Shown in pieces: positions 50,148-56,991 of a stretch of DNA of 64,000 nt. The stretch is taken from contig WBUR01000017.1 of the NCBI GenBank assembly GCA_008933615.1, forward strand, positions 1-64,000, written 5' to 3'. The notes below the pieces were generated by a model. It was not told the origin of the DNA. It made no database searches and worked only from the letters and a program-made list of their open reading frames with translations. Both the position numbers and the translations under genes were made by a program. The first letter of the stretch is position 1, and each line of letters begins with the position of its first letter. Source of the DNA: a bacterium (GTDB lineage: Bacteria; CLD3; SB21).

Positions 50148-50522
50148 TTAAAGCTGCTCAATGCTGATAGTTTCTACAAACACCCCCTCTTCTTGGCTGT
50201 CGCCACCAAGGTTTACTTGTATATACCGAACACGGTAAAGCAACAGGTGGTCGAACAGGCGCGCGAGGTTGCGGCCTGTGATGGTGACCTGTTCGCGGGT
50301 GTTGGTGAGGGTGATGCCTGTTTCGGGGTCGAAGGTGATGGCGTTGATATAGGCATAAGGCAAGCCGATGCGTTTGCCGTCGGGCAGCCGCAAATCAAGG
50401 CAAGCATGGCTTGCGCCGCTGCTTACTGCGAAATAATCGCTGGTCGGCGATTCTTCTGGCACACGCGTAGGCTCGTTATCGCGTGTAATCCTGCTCTGTT
50501 CGAGGCGTTGGCGGAAGTCCAT
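50148..50522 (-). CDS. Small conserved-type protein after the relaxase
   Basis: The start at 50522 (MDFRQRLEQSRITRDNEPTR) gives 124 residues. The middle reads CLDLRLPDGKRIGLPYAYIN then AITFDPETGITLTNTREQVT and ITGRNLARLFDHLLLYRVRY, a small beta-then-helix domain seen in hypothetical proteins of Bacteroidota elements. The gene overlaps the relaxase 3' end by 47 bases and is on the same strand, so it is co-transcribed with it. No function is known. Confidence 0.6.
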   Translation of the reverse strand: MDFRQRLEQSRITRDNEPTRVPEESPTSDYFAVSSGASHACLDLRLPDGKRIGLPYAYINAITFDPETGITLTNTREQVTITGRNLARLFDHLLLYRVRYIQVNLGGDSQEEGVFVETISIEQL

Positions 50523-53250
50523 AGTGAGTGGCGGGTGATGAGTGATGGGTGATGGGTGGTAGCGTGGCGGTTCTGCGTTGAGGCTGTGATATCTGTGGTG
50601 AAATTTCTTTCTGCTGTTCTTGCCCGCGCAACAGTTCCGTTGCAGAAAGCCGAGCATTTGATTGGTTGACGGCTTGTGCCAGTTCGTCTTTATTATCGGT
50701 GTAGATGGAGACGGCCTCCCGCCCGCGTGAAACGGAAACGTAAAACTGCTCCATCGAGGAAGCACGCAGGCTCATGCTGCTTTGCGAGATAATTACTTTA
50801 TCGGCAGTTTTGCCCTGTGCGCTGTGGGAGGTGGAGACATAGCCGTAATCGAGATGGCCGAACTCTTTGCTGAGTGTTGCGCCGTTGGTGAGCGTAATAT
50901 TACCATTCCCGTCGAATGCCTGCACCTGATAGGTATTACCGTTGAACAGATGGGTGCCTTCAAGGCTTTTGCTGTTTTGGGTGATGCGGATTTTATCGCC
51001 CACGGCAAAGGCAATGGGTTTTTCCTCATAGATAGAAAAACGTGCCGTCTCATTCAATGGCAAGGAAACGGGGTTACCTGCTGCATCGGCAAGGGTTACT
51101 GCGTGTTCTGTCGCCTCGGTGACTTGAAGCCGCGAACCAGCTTTAATGCCCTTGCTATGCTGATGAAAGGCCACCCATTGGCCTTTGCTATAATGTTCCG
51201 CCAGCCCCTTTTGTGCTTCGGTGAATTGCAGGTTTTTAAGTGTTGTGTATTCATGGTCTGCGCCTTGTAAAACACCGTATGTTTTTAGGGTCTGTCGTAT
51301 TTCCTGCGTTACCGCATCCGCCTCGGCATGGGTGGGGGAAACGACCAGCACATTTTTGGTACGCCCCCCGCTTGCATGGGCGGAATGGTAATACTCCTCG
51401 GCGATGGTGCGGGTGCGTTTCCCGCCTTCTTCGATTTGTTTGATGGCACCTAGTTTGTCGAGCGTGGCAAAGCCTTTTTCGACCTTGCCAGCAGCAAGCT
51501 GGGACACGGCCTCGCGGTATGCAGCGTTGGTCTGCCGCTGGATTTTATCGACCGTGATGGGGCGAACCCCTGCCTCCTCCTGCAAGATGCGTAGGGCATC
51601 ACCACGGGTGACGCTGCTATGCTGTTTGGTATCGCCGGAGAGGATGATGCGTGCGCCCTGCCTTTCTGCGATCGCAAGAATGGCGTTCATGTCGCGGTTA
51701 CTCAACATCCCCGCTTCGTCCACCCATATTACCTGATGGTTGAATTCGGGGTGGCGGGAAGAATCCTGTATCAGCATGGCAACCGTTTCGGCATTGGCAA
51801 AGCCTTCGCTACGCTGCACGCCACGGCTTGCCGCGCTTGATGGGGCGAAGGAATAAATCTGTTTGCCTGCCGCTTCGATGCCGCGTTTCACTTCCTGCAT
51901 GAGGGTGGTTTTGCCTGTGCCTGCTTTACCGCTGATGATGGTGATGCCATCGGTTGATGAAAGTGCGTGATGAACGGCCTTGCGTTGCTGGGTGTTGAGC
52001 AACGGGTTTTGCGGTTGGTAATTGGAGTAAAGGGGACGAAACTTATTTTTGCTGTTGATGGCGGCGGCGATGAGCTGTTTTTCCTCGCGCAGGGCTTCTT
52101 TGGTGGTGAGGAGTTGGCGCAGGTCTTTTTCGACCGCGATTACTCCTTCTTCTTCGGCAAGGGCATGACGCACGGCGTTTGGGGTGCTACTGCCAATCGT
52201 CGCCTTGATGGCGGTCGCTAAAACCTCTTTATCGCTTGTTACCGATTTACGTTCCAGATGGTGGGCAAGCGCATAGCTCACGGCGTGGGCGGCTGTAGTA
52301 GTTGCGGTTGAGGCGTTTCCTCCGCCATCTGCGCTCCGCAAACCTTGTATGGAGGCGAGTTCGTCTGCACTCAGGCGATTTCGCCATGCGATTTCCTGTT
52401 GTTCATGGGTAAGCGCTATCCGTTTTGCCTCGCGGGTTTTGGCACCGATGGCGGATTTAGTTTTTCCATCGGTGATGCCATGCTCGGCGGCATACGCTTC
52501 AATTTCTTGCGTGCGGCGGGAGAAACGGTCGATAAGCGGTTGTGCAACCCCCGCAAGCTCGAACCCGTGTTCGGTTTTTTGGATGCCAAAGCCTAATCGT
52601 TGCAACTTATCGGCCAACAGTGAATGAAAGACGGCTTCGTAATAGGGAGCATCCTGATTCACTTGCCGGAACTGGCCTGCTTTCCATTTGTTATCCACTT
52701 CGTCATACGTTGCATTAAACACAAAGCAATGGCTGTGCAGATGCGGGTCGGCAACGCCGTCAATCGGCCTTGTGGTGAAATGGGTGAATGCTCCGTAGGC
52801 TATGTTACCCGTGATGCGGTTTTCGTTTTTGCTGCCACTTCGCACCCGTGTTTGCATTCCCATCTCTACTTCGTGCATGGTTTCGGCGATGGCGGCGTCG
52901 AATGCCGAGAGGATAACCTGTTTATCTGCTGCACTGCCAAGCGCATAGGCAAGGCTGACGGACTTGCTGGCGTTGAAGGTGAAATCATAGCCGACGGTGC
53001 GGTGCTGGTTCTGCCTACCTGTGAGGGTGGTGTGATGCGCTGGGTGCAGGTTATCACACAGGGCTGCAAAGTCGTTTTTGTCGATAGCCCCGATTAGCCC
53101 TAACTTCTTGGCAGCTATGCCGCCCCAACGCCCAGCTCCTTCGTTTTTTTCGGCATAATAATCGAGCGTGTCGCCGCCCTCCTGATAGTAGGCTTCGCTG
53201 TAATATTTTTTGGCGGAAGCGGCGGATGTATTCATGGTAATACGCAGCAT
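50476..53250 (-). CDS. MobF-family relaxase-helicase (TraA/TrwC type)
   Basis: A 924-residue relaxase that would nick the element's transfer origin and unwind DNA. The start (MLRITMNTSAASAKKYYSEA) is typical. Candidate catalytic tyrosines are Tyr16/17, 21/22 and 31/32. The HUH metal motif is HLHSH at 170-174 in DPHLHSHCFVF. The helicase part has Walker A GKAGTGKTT at 441-449, DEAG at 511-514, and late motifs (VSTSHSAQGKTADKVI, FYVSVSRGREAVSIYT). The C-terminal end is Pro/His-rich, partly encoded by a tandem repeat. MobF is an unusual relaxase class for this phylum. Three components (relaxase, coupling ATPase, integrase) make the element mobilizable. Confidence 0.93.
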   Translation of the reverse strand: MLRITMNTSAASAKKYYSEAYYQEGGDTLDYYAEKNEGAGRWGGIAAKKLGLIGAIDKNDFAALCDNLHPAHHTTLTGRQNQHRTVGYDFTFNASKSVSLAYALGSAADKQVILSAFDAAIAETMHEVEMGMQTRVRSGSKNENRITGNIAYGAFTHFTTRPIDGVADPHLHSHCFVFNATYDEVDNKWKAGQFRQVNQDAPYYEAVFHSLLADKLQRLGFGIQKTEHGFELAGVAQPLIDRFSRRTQEIEAYAAEHGITDGKTKSAIGAKTREAKRIALTHEQQEIAWRNRLSADELASIQGLRSADGGGNASTATTTAAHAVSYALAHHLERKSVTSDKEVLATAIKATIGSSTPNAVRHALAEEEGVIAVEKDLRQLLTTKEALREEKQLIAAAINSKNKFRPLYSNYQPQNPLLNTQQRKAVHHALSSTDGITIISGKAGTGKTTLMQEVKRGIEAAGKQIYSFAPSSAASRGVQRSEGFANAETVAMLIQDSSRHPEFNHQVIWVDEAGMLSNRDMNAILAIAERQGARIILSGDTKQHSSVTRGDALRILQEEAGVRPITVDKIQRQTNAAYREAVSQLAAGKVEKGFATLDKLGAIKQIEEGGKRTRTIAEEYYHSAHASGGRTKNVLVVSPTHAEADAVTQEIRQTLKTYGVLQGADHEYTTLKNLQFTEAQKGLAEHYSKGQWVAFHQHSKGIKAGSRLQVTEATEHAVTLADAAGNPVSLPLNETARFSIYEEKPIAFAVGDKIRITQNSKSLEGTHLFNGNTYQVQAFDGNGNITLTNGATLSKEFGHLDYGYVSTSHSAQGKTADKVIISQSSMSLRASSMEQFYVSVSRGREAVSIYTDNKDELAQAVNQSNARLSATELLRGQEQQKEISPQISQPQRRTATLPPITHHSSPATHYGLPPTPRTEQDYTR

Positions 53251-53263
53251 GACCCCTTGTTTT

Positions 53264-53324
53264 CCTGCAAGTTAGAGGGCGTTTTGCAGGCTGCAAAATA
53301 TTGGCGCAACGTGGATTAACGTGG
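53264..53324. promoter_or_regulatory. Possible origin of transfer next to the relaxase
   Basis: Upstream of the relaxase start lie an inverted pair cctgcaa / ttgcagg (53264-53270 and 53284-53290), a perfect palindrome ttttgcag / ctgcaaaa (53282-53298), and two direct copies of AACGTGG (53308-53314, 53318-53324) followed by gtgtgatatggtgg. Inverted repeats plus short direct repeats beside a MobF gene are the usual form of an origin of transfer. The nick site cannot be assigned. Confidence 0.4.
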
Positions 53325-53458
53325 TGTGATATGGTGGTTGAGCGGGGGTGTTAGCGTGTCGGAAAATGGGGAAACAGGAGGAAAGGAAAAAGGAGGACTA
53401 TGGTGCGAAAGAAGGGTACCGCCGCGCAGGCTTGAAAATGCCTTTAAGTAATGGTAGA

Positions 53459-53734
53459 ATGGCGCGAGAAAAGGATAAGGCTATGGATTGGGCACTGACG
53501 CAGGCACAAAAAGAATTCAGAAAAGTATTTGCGATGGCACTGAAAGACGGGCCACAGGAAATTCGTGGTGATGATGCAGCGGTGATTGTGATCAGGAAAG
53601 AGGATTATATAGAGCCGCCTGCGGTGTCGGGGCGCAGCATCCCGAATTTTGCCGATTATCTTTTGCATATCCCCCAAGTAGAGGGTTTGGATGTTGCCCG
53701 CGATAAAAGCACCGACAGGGATATTTCGCTTTGA
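53459..53734 (+). CDS. Phd/YefM-type antitoxin
   Basis: A probable antitoxin of about 91 residues. DWALTQAQKEFRKVFAMALK then DGPQEIRGDDAAVIVIRKED is the Phd/YefM DNA-binding pattern, and the C-terminus (NFADYLLHIPQVEGLDVARD) would wrap the toxin. The start is uncertain: ATG at 53438 or 53459 both fit, and a much longer in-frame start further left is unlikely. It precedes the VapC gene with a 4-base overlap. Confidence 0.8.
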   Translation: MAREKDKAMDWALTQAQKEFRKVFAMALKDGPQEIRGDDAAVIVIRKEDYIEPPAVSGRSIPNFADYLLHIPQVEGLDVARDKSTDRDISL

Positions 53735-54159
53735 AATACCTGCTCGATACCTGTATTTTAAGCGAATTGATTAAACCAACGGGAAATACCGCCGTCCGCG
53801 ATACCATTGCCAAGATTGACGGCGCACAGCTTTTTATCAGCGTGGTGACAGTCGGCGAAATTGCCAAAGGCATTTTTCTGTTACCCCACACTCGCAAGCG
53901 CAAACATTTATCTGACTGGCTGTTGGGGGTGGAGACTTCTTTCGCTTCGCGGATTCTGCCCTACGATAAAGACACGGCGATTGCATGGGGTGAAATGACC
54001 GCCCGCGCCAAACAGCAAGGCCGGACGCTCCCCGCGATTGATGGCATTATTGCGGCAACCGCCTTGCAACACGGATTGCATATCATGACGCGGAATGTGA
54101 AGGATTTTGAGCCTAGCGGTGTTCCCGTTGTGAACCCGTGGGAGCGGACCGGACACTAG
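53731..54159 (+). CDS. VapC-type PIN-domain toxin
   Basis: A 142-residue PIN-domain ribonuclease. Acidic active-site residues are visible in YLLDTCILSELIKP (Asp6), VVTVGEIAKG (Glu), and LPAIDGIIAA with the third Asp, followed by TRNVKDFEPSGVPVVNPW. The start is TTG, in TTGA overlapping the antitoxin stop, which fits translational coupling and lower toxin output. It lies 28 bases inside the right arm site of the element, and so would help retain it after loss of an element copy. Confidence 0.88.
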   Translation: MKYLLDTCILSELIKPTGNTAVRDTIAKIDGAQLFISVVTVGEIAKGIFLLPHTRKRKHLSDWLLGVETSFASRILPYDKDTAIAWGEMTARAKQQGRTLPAIDGIIAATALQHGLHIMTRNVKDFEPSGVPVVNPWERTGH

Positions 54160-54186
54160 CTTCTCTTGCCTTTCACCCCACCTTCT

Positions 54187-54208
54187 GTTGTAGGATTGTT
54201 GTAGTAAA
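54187..54208. promoter_or_regulatory. Right arm-type integrase site (two GTTGTAG)
   Basis: gttgtaggattgttgtag then taaa contains GTTGTAG at 54187-54193 and 54198-54204. It differs at one base from 20237-20258, keeps the same 11-base period and the same orientation, and lies 36 bases inside the right attachment site. Confidence 0.6.
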
Positions 54209-54237
54209 CAAAAAAAGCCACTCGCTGGAGTGGCTTT
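54209..54237 (-). terminator. Element-borne terminator for the rebuilt tRNA-Leu
   Basis: Stem agccactc / gagtggct (54216-54223, 54228-54235), loop gctg, with a T run on the minus strand. It lies 7 bases beyond the 3' end of the intact tRNA-Leu. The native terminator is at 20026-20060, so the element appears to replace it on insertion. Confidence 0.75.
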
Positions 54238-54243
54238 AAACTC

Positions 54244-54302
54244 GTGCCCGGGACGGGAATCGAACCCGTACTGGCATTACTGCCAACAGGATTTTAAGTC
54301 CT
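54244..54302 (-). repeat. Right attachment site within tRNA-Leu
   Basis: 59 bases identical to 20064-20122. Here they form the 3' part of a complete tRNA gene, so the element restores the gene it enters. Confidence 0.92.
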
Positions 54303-54330
54303 GCGCGTCTACCTATTCCGCCACCCGGGC
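54245..54330 (-). tRNA. tRNA-Leu(TAA)
   Basis: An 86-base class II tRNA read leftwards: acceptor GCCCGGG, anticodon stem CAGGA/TCCTG around loop CTTAAAA (anticodon TAA), a long variable arm (GTTGGCAGTAATGCCA), T arm GTTCGATTC, and 3' end CCCGGGCA without encoded CCA. Its 3' 58 bases belong to the element end. Confidence 0.96.
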
Positions 54331-54409
54331 GGGTGGACTGTTTTTAACAAAAAACGGACTTGAGGGGCTTCCGGATAATTCCGTTTCTCTCAAATCCGTT
54401 ACCATTTTG

Positions 54410-54482
54410 AGCGGGAGACGAGGCTCGAACCCGCGACCTCAACCTTGGCAAGGTTGCGCTCTACCAACTGAGCTACTCCCGC
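54410..54482 (-). tRNA. tRNA-Gly(GCC)
   Basis: A 73-base tRNA read leftwards: acceptor GCGGGAG, D arm AGCTCAGTTGGTAGAGC, anticodon stem CAACC/GGTTG around loop TTGCCAA (anticodon GCC), T arm GGTTCGAGC, 3' end ending T73, no CCA encoded. It lies 79 bases before tRNA-Leu in the direction of transcription, so the two are probably one transcript. Confidence 0.96.
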
Positions 54483-54808
54483 ATTTTGTTTTCCCGTATC
54501 GGTGTTCCGTTTGGGGAGTGCAAATATAGTACTCTTTACATTCAACACAATAGCAGGGCGAAAAAATCTTTAAAATTTTTTCTTGTCTGCCCCCTTGTAG
54601 CGGGTGTTTTGAGGGTGTAGTGCACAGATTTTCAGTTAGATTTATGCTGACGGTGATTGTTAAAAAAAGTTTAAATTTTCTTTAAGGATAGGTGCACTTT
54701 GCGACGATTAAGGGGTATTTTGGTTAAAAGGCTATTGTAGAATATTGCTTGGTTGGGCTTTTATAAAAAGAAGCCGTATTTTCACACCCACAACTGCTAC
54801 TAACTATA
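54483..54808. other. Gene-free leader upstream of tRNA-Gly and the acyltransferase
   Basis: About 325 bases with no supported gene. A tRNA promoter (leftward) and the promoter of the acyltransferase (rightward) must lie here. The stretch is AT-rich (tttaaattttctttaaggat near 54670) and no clear consensus boxes were assigned. Confidence 0.4.
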
Positions 54809-55969
54809 ATGAACCAGCGTATTAAAATCCTGGATGGCTTTAGAGCATTAGCCATCTTACCTGTGGTGCTTTTTCACTTTTTTACCCGCTGGACAACACC
54901 CTTTAATGATATCTCGCTGTATCCGTACGGATCTGATTATGATTATTTTATGTTTGGCAAAATGGGGGTGCAGTTTTTCTTTATTATCAGCGGGTTTGTA
55001 ATTGTGTACACGTTGGATAATACCCAAAACCTTAAGCAATTTTGGATACGTCGTTTTATACGGTTGTACCCAACCATGGTAATTGCCTCGCTGATAACGC
55101 TTACGATAATTAATCTTTTTGATTTTTCGGGCTATTTTGCGGCTAACGGTAAGATACAGAATATGCTATCGAGCCTTACGTTCCTTCCTCCGTGGAATTT
55201 AGAAACGATTTTCAGGAATAAACTGGAGTTTGAATACATCGACGGGGCGTATTGGTCGCTGTGGTACGAGATTTTGTTCTACATCCTTTGCAGCGTGTTG
55301 TACTTTGCCAATACCAAAAGCTTCTTCCGAAATTTTGTGGTAGTATCGTTTCTTATCATTGCCGGCGGTACTTTTTTCGATAATCTTAGCGATGGTAAAT
55401 TCTTAGGAATGGCTATCAATCCCCAATCGTCGGTAATTAAATTATTGGGTTATCCGTTCAATTTATTCCCGTTGCACAGGCATTTGGTGTTTTTTCAGGC
55501 AGGATTTTTCTTTTACCACCTGTTTAAAGCCCGACACGGGGATTATAAAATTGATGACTTCTTTAAAATAGCAATGGGATTAAGCTTTGCGGTATTCTGT
55601 TACTATTCATACTATCATTACCTGCATAGTTTTGAAATGATGAATGTTGTGGCCGTAATGCTGATTTTCGCCTTGATGCTGGCTATGTTCCTCACCTTTA
55701 TTTATTACCCCAAAGCATTGGCCTTTTTTGAAACCAAATGGATGGTAGAGATTGGATTAAGTTCTTACTTTTTATACCTCATCCATCAAAACATAGGCGG
55801 GGTGATTTTGAACGATGTTAAAGATATTTCGTTGTTTGCCAACCCAGTGTTACCGCTTGTACTGATGGTGTTTTTTGTGGCGTTTAGTATTTTTTATACC
55901 CGTAAGATTGATAAACCCATTTCAAAAACACTGCGCAAAGTGTTTAAGTTGGATGCGCATAAGAAGTAA
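54809..55969 (+). CDS. Acyltransferase family 3 membrane protein
   Basis: A 386-residue integral membrane acyltransferase (Acyl_transf_3). The N-terminus LDGFRALAILPVVLFHFF carries the conserved R and H (the HF pair). About ten hydrophobic helices follow, with MGVQFFFIISGFVIVYT and FWIRRFIRLYPTMVIASL as family marks, plus YWSLWYEILFYILCSVLY. Such enzymes move acyl groups onto sugars of lipopolysaccharide, capsule or other envelope polymers. No glycosyltransferase adjoins it, so the target cannot be named. Confidence 0.9.
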   Translation: MNQRIKILDGFRALAILPVVLFHFFTRWTTPFNDISLYPYGSDYDYFMFGKMGVQFFFIISGFVIVYTLDNTQNLKQFWIRRFIRLYPTMVIASLITLTIINLFDFSGYFAANGKIQNMLSSLTFLPPWNLETIFRNKLEFEYIDGAYWSLWYEILFYILCSVLYFANTKSFFRNFVVVSFLIIAGGTFFDNLSDGKFLGMAINPQSSVIKLLGYPFNLFPLHRHLVFFQAGFFFYHLFKARHGDYKIDDFFKIAMGLSFAVFCYYSYYHYLHSFEMMNVVAVMLIFALMLAMFLTFIYYPKALAFFETKWMVEIGLSSYFLYLIHQNIGGVILNDVKDISLFANPVLPLVLMVFFVAFSIFYTRKIDKPISKTLRKVFKLDAHKK

Positions 55970-56021
55970 CTTTTTAGTGGTTGGTTGTTAGTGATTAGGG
56001 GGTTACAACTGGCCTCTGATA

Positions 56022-56310
56022 ACTGTCCTGCTGACGAAGGAAGCATCTTATCCCGTTTTGTTAACACAGTTGCTATAAGGTTCTTCGCTGCGTTCAGAAA
56101 GATAGGGTGGGTGCTGATAGCATCCCGTCATTCCCGCGCAGGCGGGAATCTGTACCTAAGAACTTAAGAATGGCTATAGCCAACCGCACTCCTTCGACAG
56201 GCTCAGGATGGGCAACCGCACTTGCCACTGTCCTGCTGACGAAGGAAGAATCTTATCCTGCTTTGTTTACACAGTTGTTATAAGGTTCTTTGCTAAGCTC
56301 AGAAGGACAG
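56022..56310. repeat. Direct repeat of 84 bases in an intergenic stretch
   Basis: actgtcctgctgacgaagga starts an 84-base unit at 56022-56105 that recurs, with about a dozen changes, at 56227-56310. Between them lies the palindrome cattcccgcgcaggcgggaat (56130-56150 region), which is the inverse of attcccgcctgcgcgggaat seen near 11220 and 14606. The whole gap 55970-56439 has no supported gene. Confidence 0.6.
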
Positions 56311-56439
56311 GGGGGCTTTTTAGAATTTAGTTATTAGAGTTTAGAATTTGGCTAATGCCACCGCACCCTTCGGTAGGTTCAGGGAACTATAGTCTTAACA
56401 ACTAAAAACTGTAAACTGAAGACTGTACACAGAAAATTC

Positions 56440-56985
56440 TTACCCGTTGTCTGTGGACAGTTGACTGTTAACTATTTCCCAAAGAGCTACCGCAGTAGCA
56501 ACCGATACGTTTAGTGAATGCTTAGTACCAAATTGGGGTATTTCTACCAATACGTCACACAAATCTACTGCTTGCTGACTGATGCCATCCACCTCGCTGC
56601 CAGCAATCAGGGCTATTTTTGGGTGGTTTTCAATTTCCCACTCGTTCAAAAAAGTGCTTTTTTCGGTTTGCTCCAAACCCGCTACGGTGTAGCCCTCTGC
56701 CTTTAGTTCGGTGATGGCATCGGTAACGGTGGCAAAATGTTTCCATTCCACACTCAGTTCAGAACCTAAGGCCGTTTTGTGGATTTCTTTGTGAGGGGGA
56801 GTACCCGTAATGCCGCATAAATACACCGCTTGCACTTTAAAAGCATCCGCCGTGCGGAAGATAGAACCCACGTTGTGCATACTGCGCACATCGTCAAGCA
56901 CCACTATCACCGGAAACTTACCAGTTTTCCTATATTCATCCACACTTAAGCGGTTTAACTCAATATTCTTTAATTTGCGCACCAT
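56440..56985 (-). CDS. TrmH-family RNA 2'-O-methyltransferase
   Basis: A 181-residue SpoU/TrmH methyltransferase with the knot-fold motifs: motif 1 VIVVLDDVRSMHNVGSIFRT (N and R conserved), motif 2 KIALIAGSEVDGISQQAVDL, and motif 3 IPQFGTKHSLNVSVATAVAL. The N-terminal RNA-binding extension found in TrmH or RlmB is absent. The substrate may be tRNA or rRNA. It is divergent from mutS with only 6 bases between starts. Confidence 0.88.
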   Translation of the reverse strand: MVRKLKNIELNRLSVDEYRKTGKFPVIVVLDDVRSMHNVGSIFRTADAFKVQAVYLCGITGTPPHKEIHKTALGSELSVEWKHFATVTDAITELKAEGYTVAGLEQTEKSTFLNEWEIENHPKIALIAGSEVDGISQQAVDLCDVLVEIPQFGTKHSLNVSVATAVALWEIVNSQLSTDNG

Positions 56986-56991
56986 ATCACT

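Larger units (their letters stand above)
20064..54302. mobile_element. Integrative mobilizable element in tRNA-Leu(TAA)
   Basis: A 59-bp perfect direct repeat (20064-20122 and 54244-54302), consisting of the 3' part of tRNA-Leu, bounds about 34 kb. An integrase gene sits near the left end. Paired GTTGTAG arm-like sites lie inside both ends. Transfer genes are a MobF relaxase (50476-53250) and a VirD4-like ATPase (46905-48326). No VirB4-like ATPase or other channel protein is recognised, so transfer would need a helper. The content is mosaic, with a nested P4-type integrase module, relic integrase ends and an IS110 relic. A toxin-antitoxin pair guards the right end. Confidence 0.88.

Noticed and set aside
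50533-50562. CRISPR array
   Set aside because: The region is a short tandem repeat (gatgggt-like units) at the relaxase 3' end without spacers. No CRISPR array or cas gene was seen in the window.
20064-54302. A prophage
   Set aside because: No capsid, portal, terminase, tail or lysis gene was recognised. Relaxase and coupling ATPase point to a mobilizable element.
54230-54529. A 99-residue protein gene across the tRNA genes
   Set aside because: The frame runs antisense through tRNA-Leu and tRNA-Gly and has no protein-like pattern.
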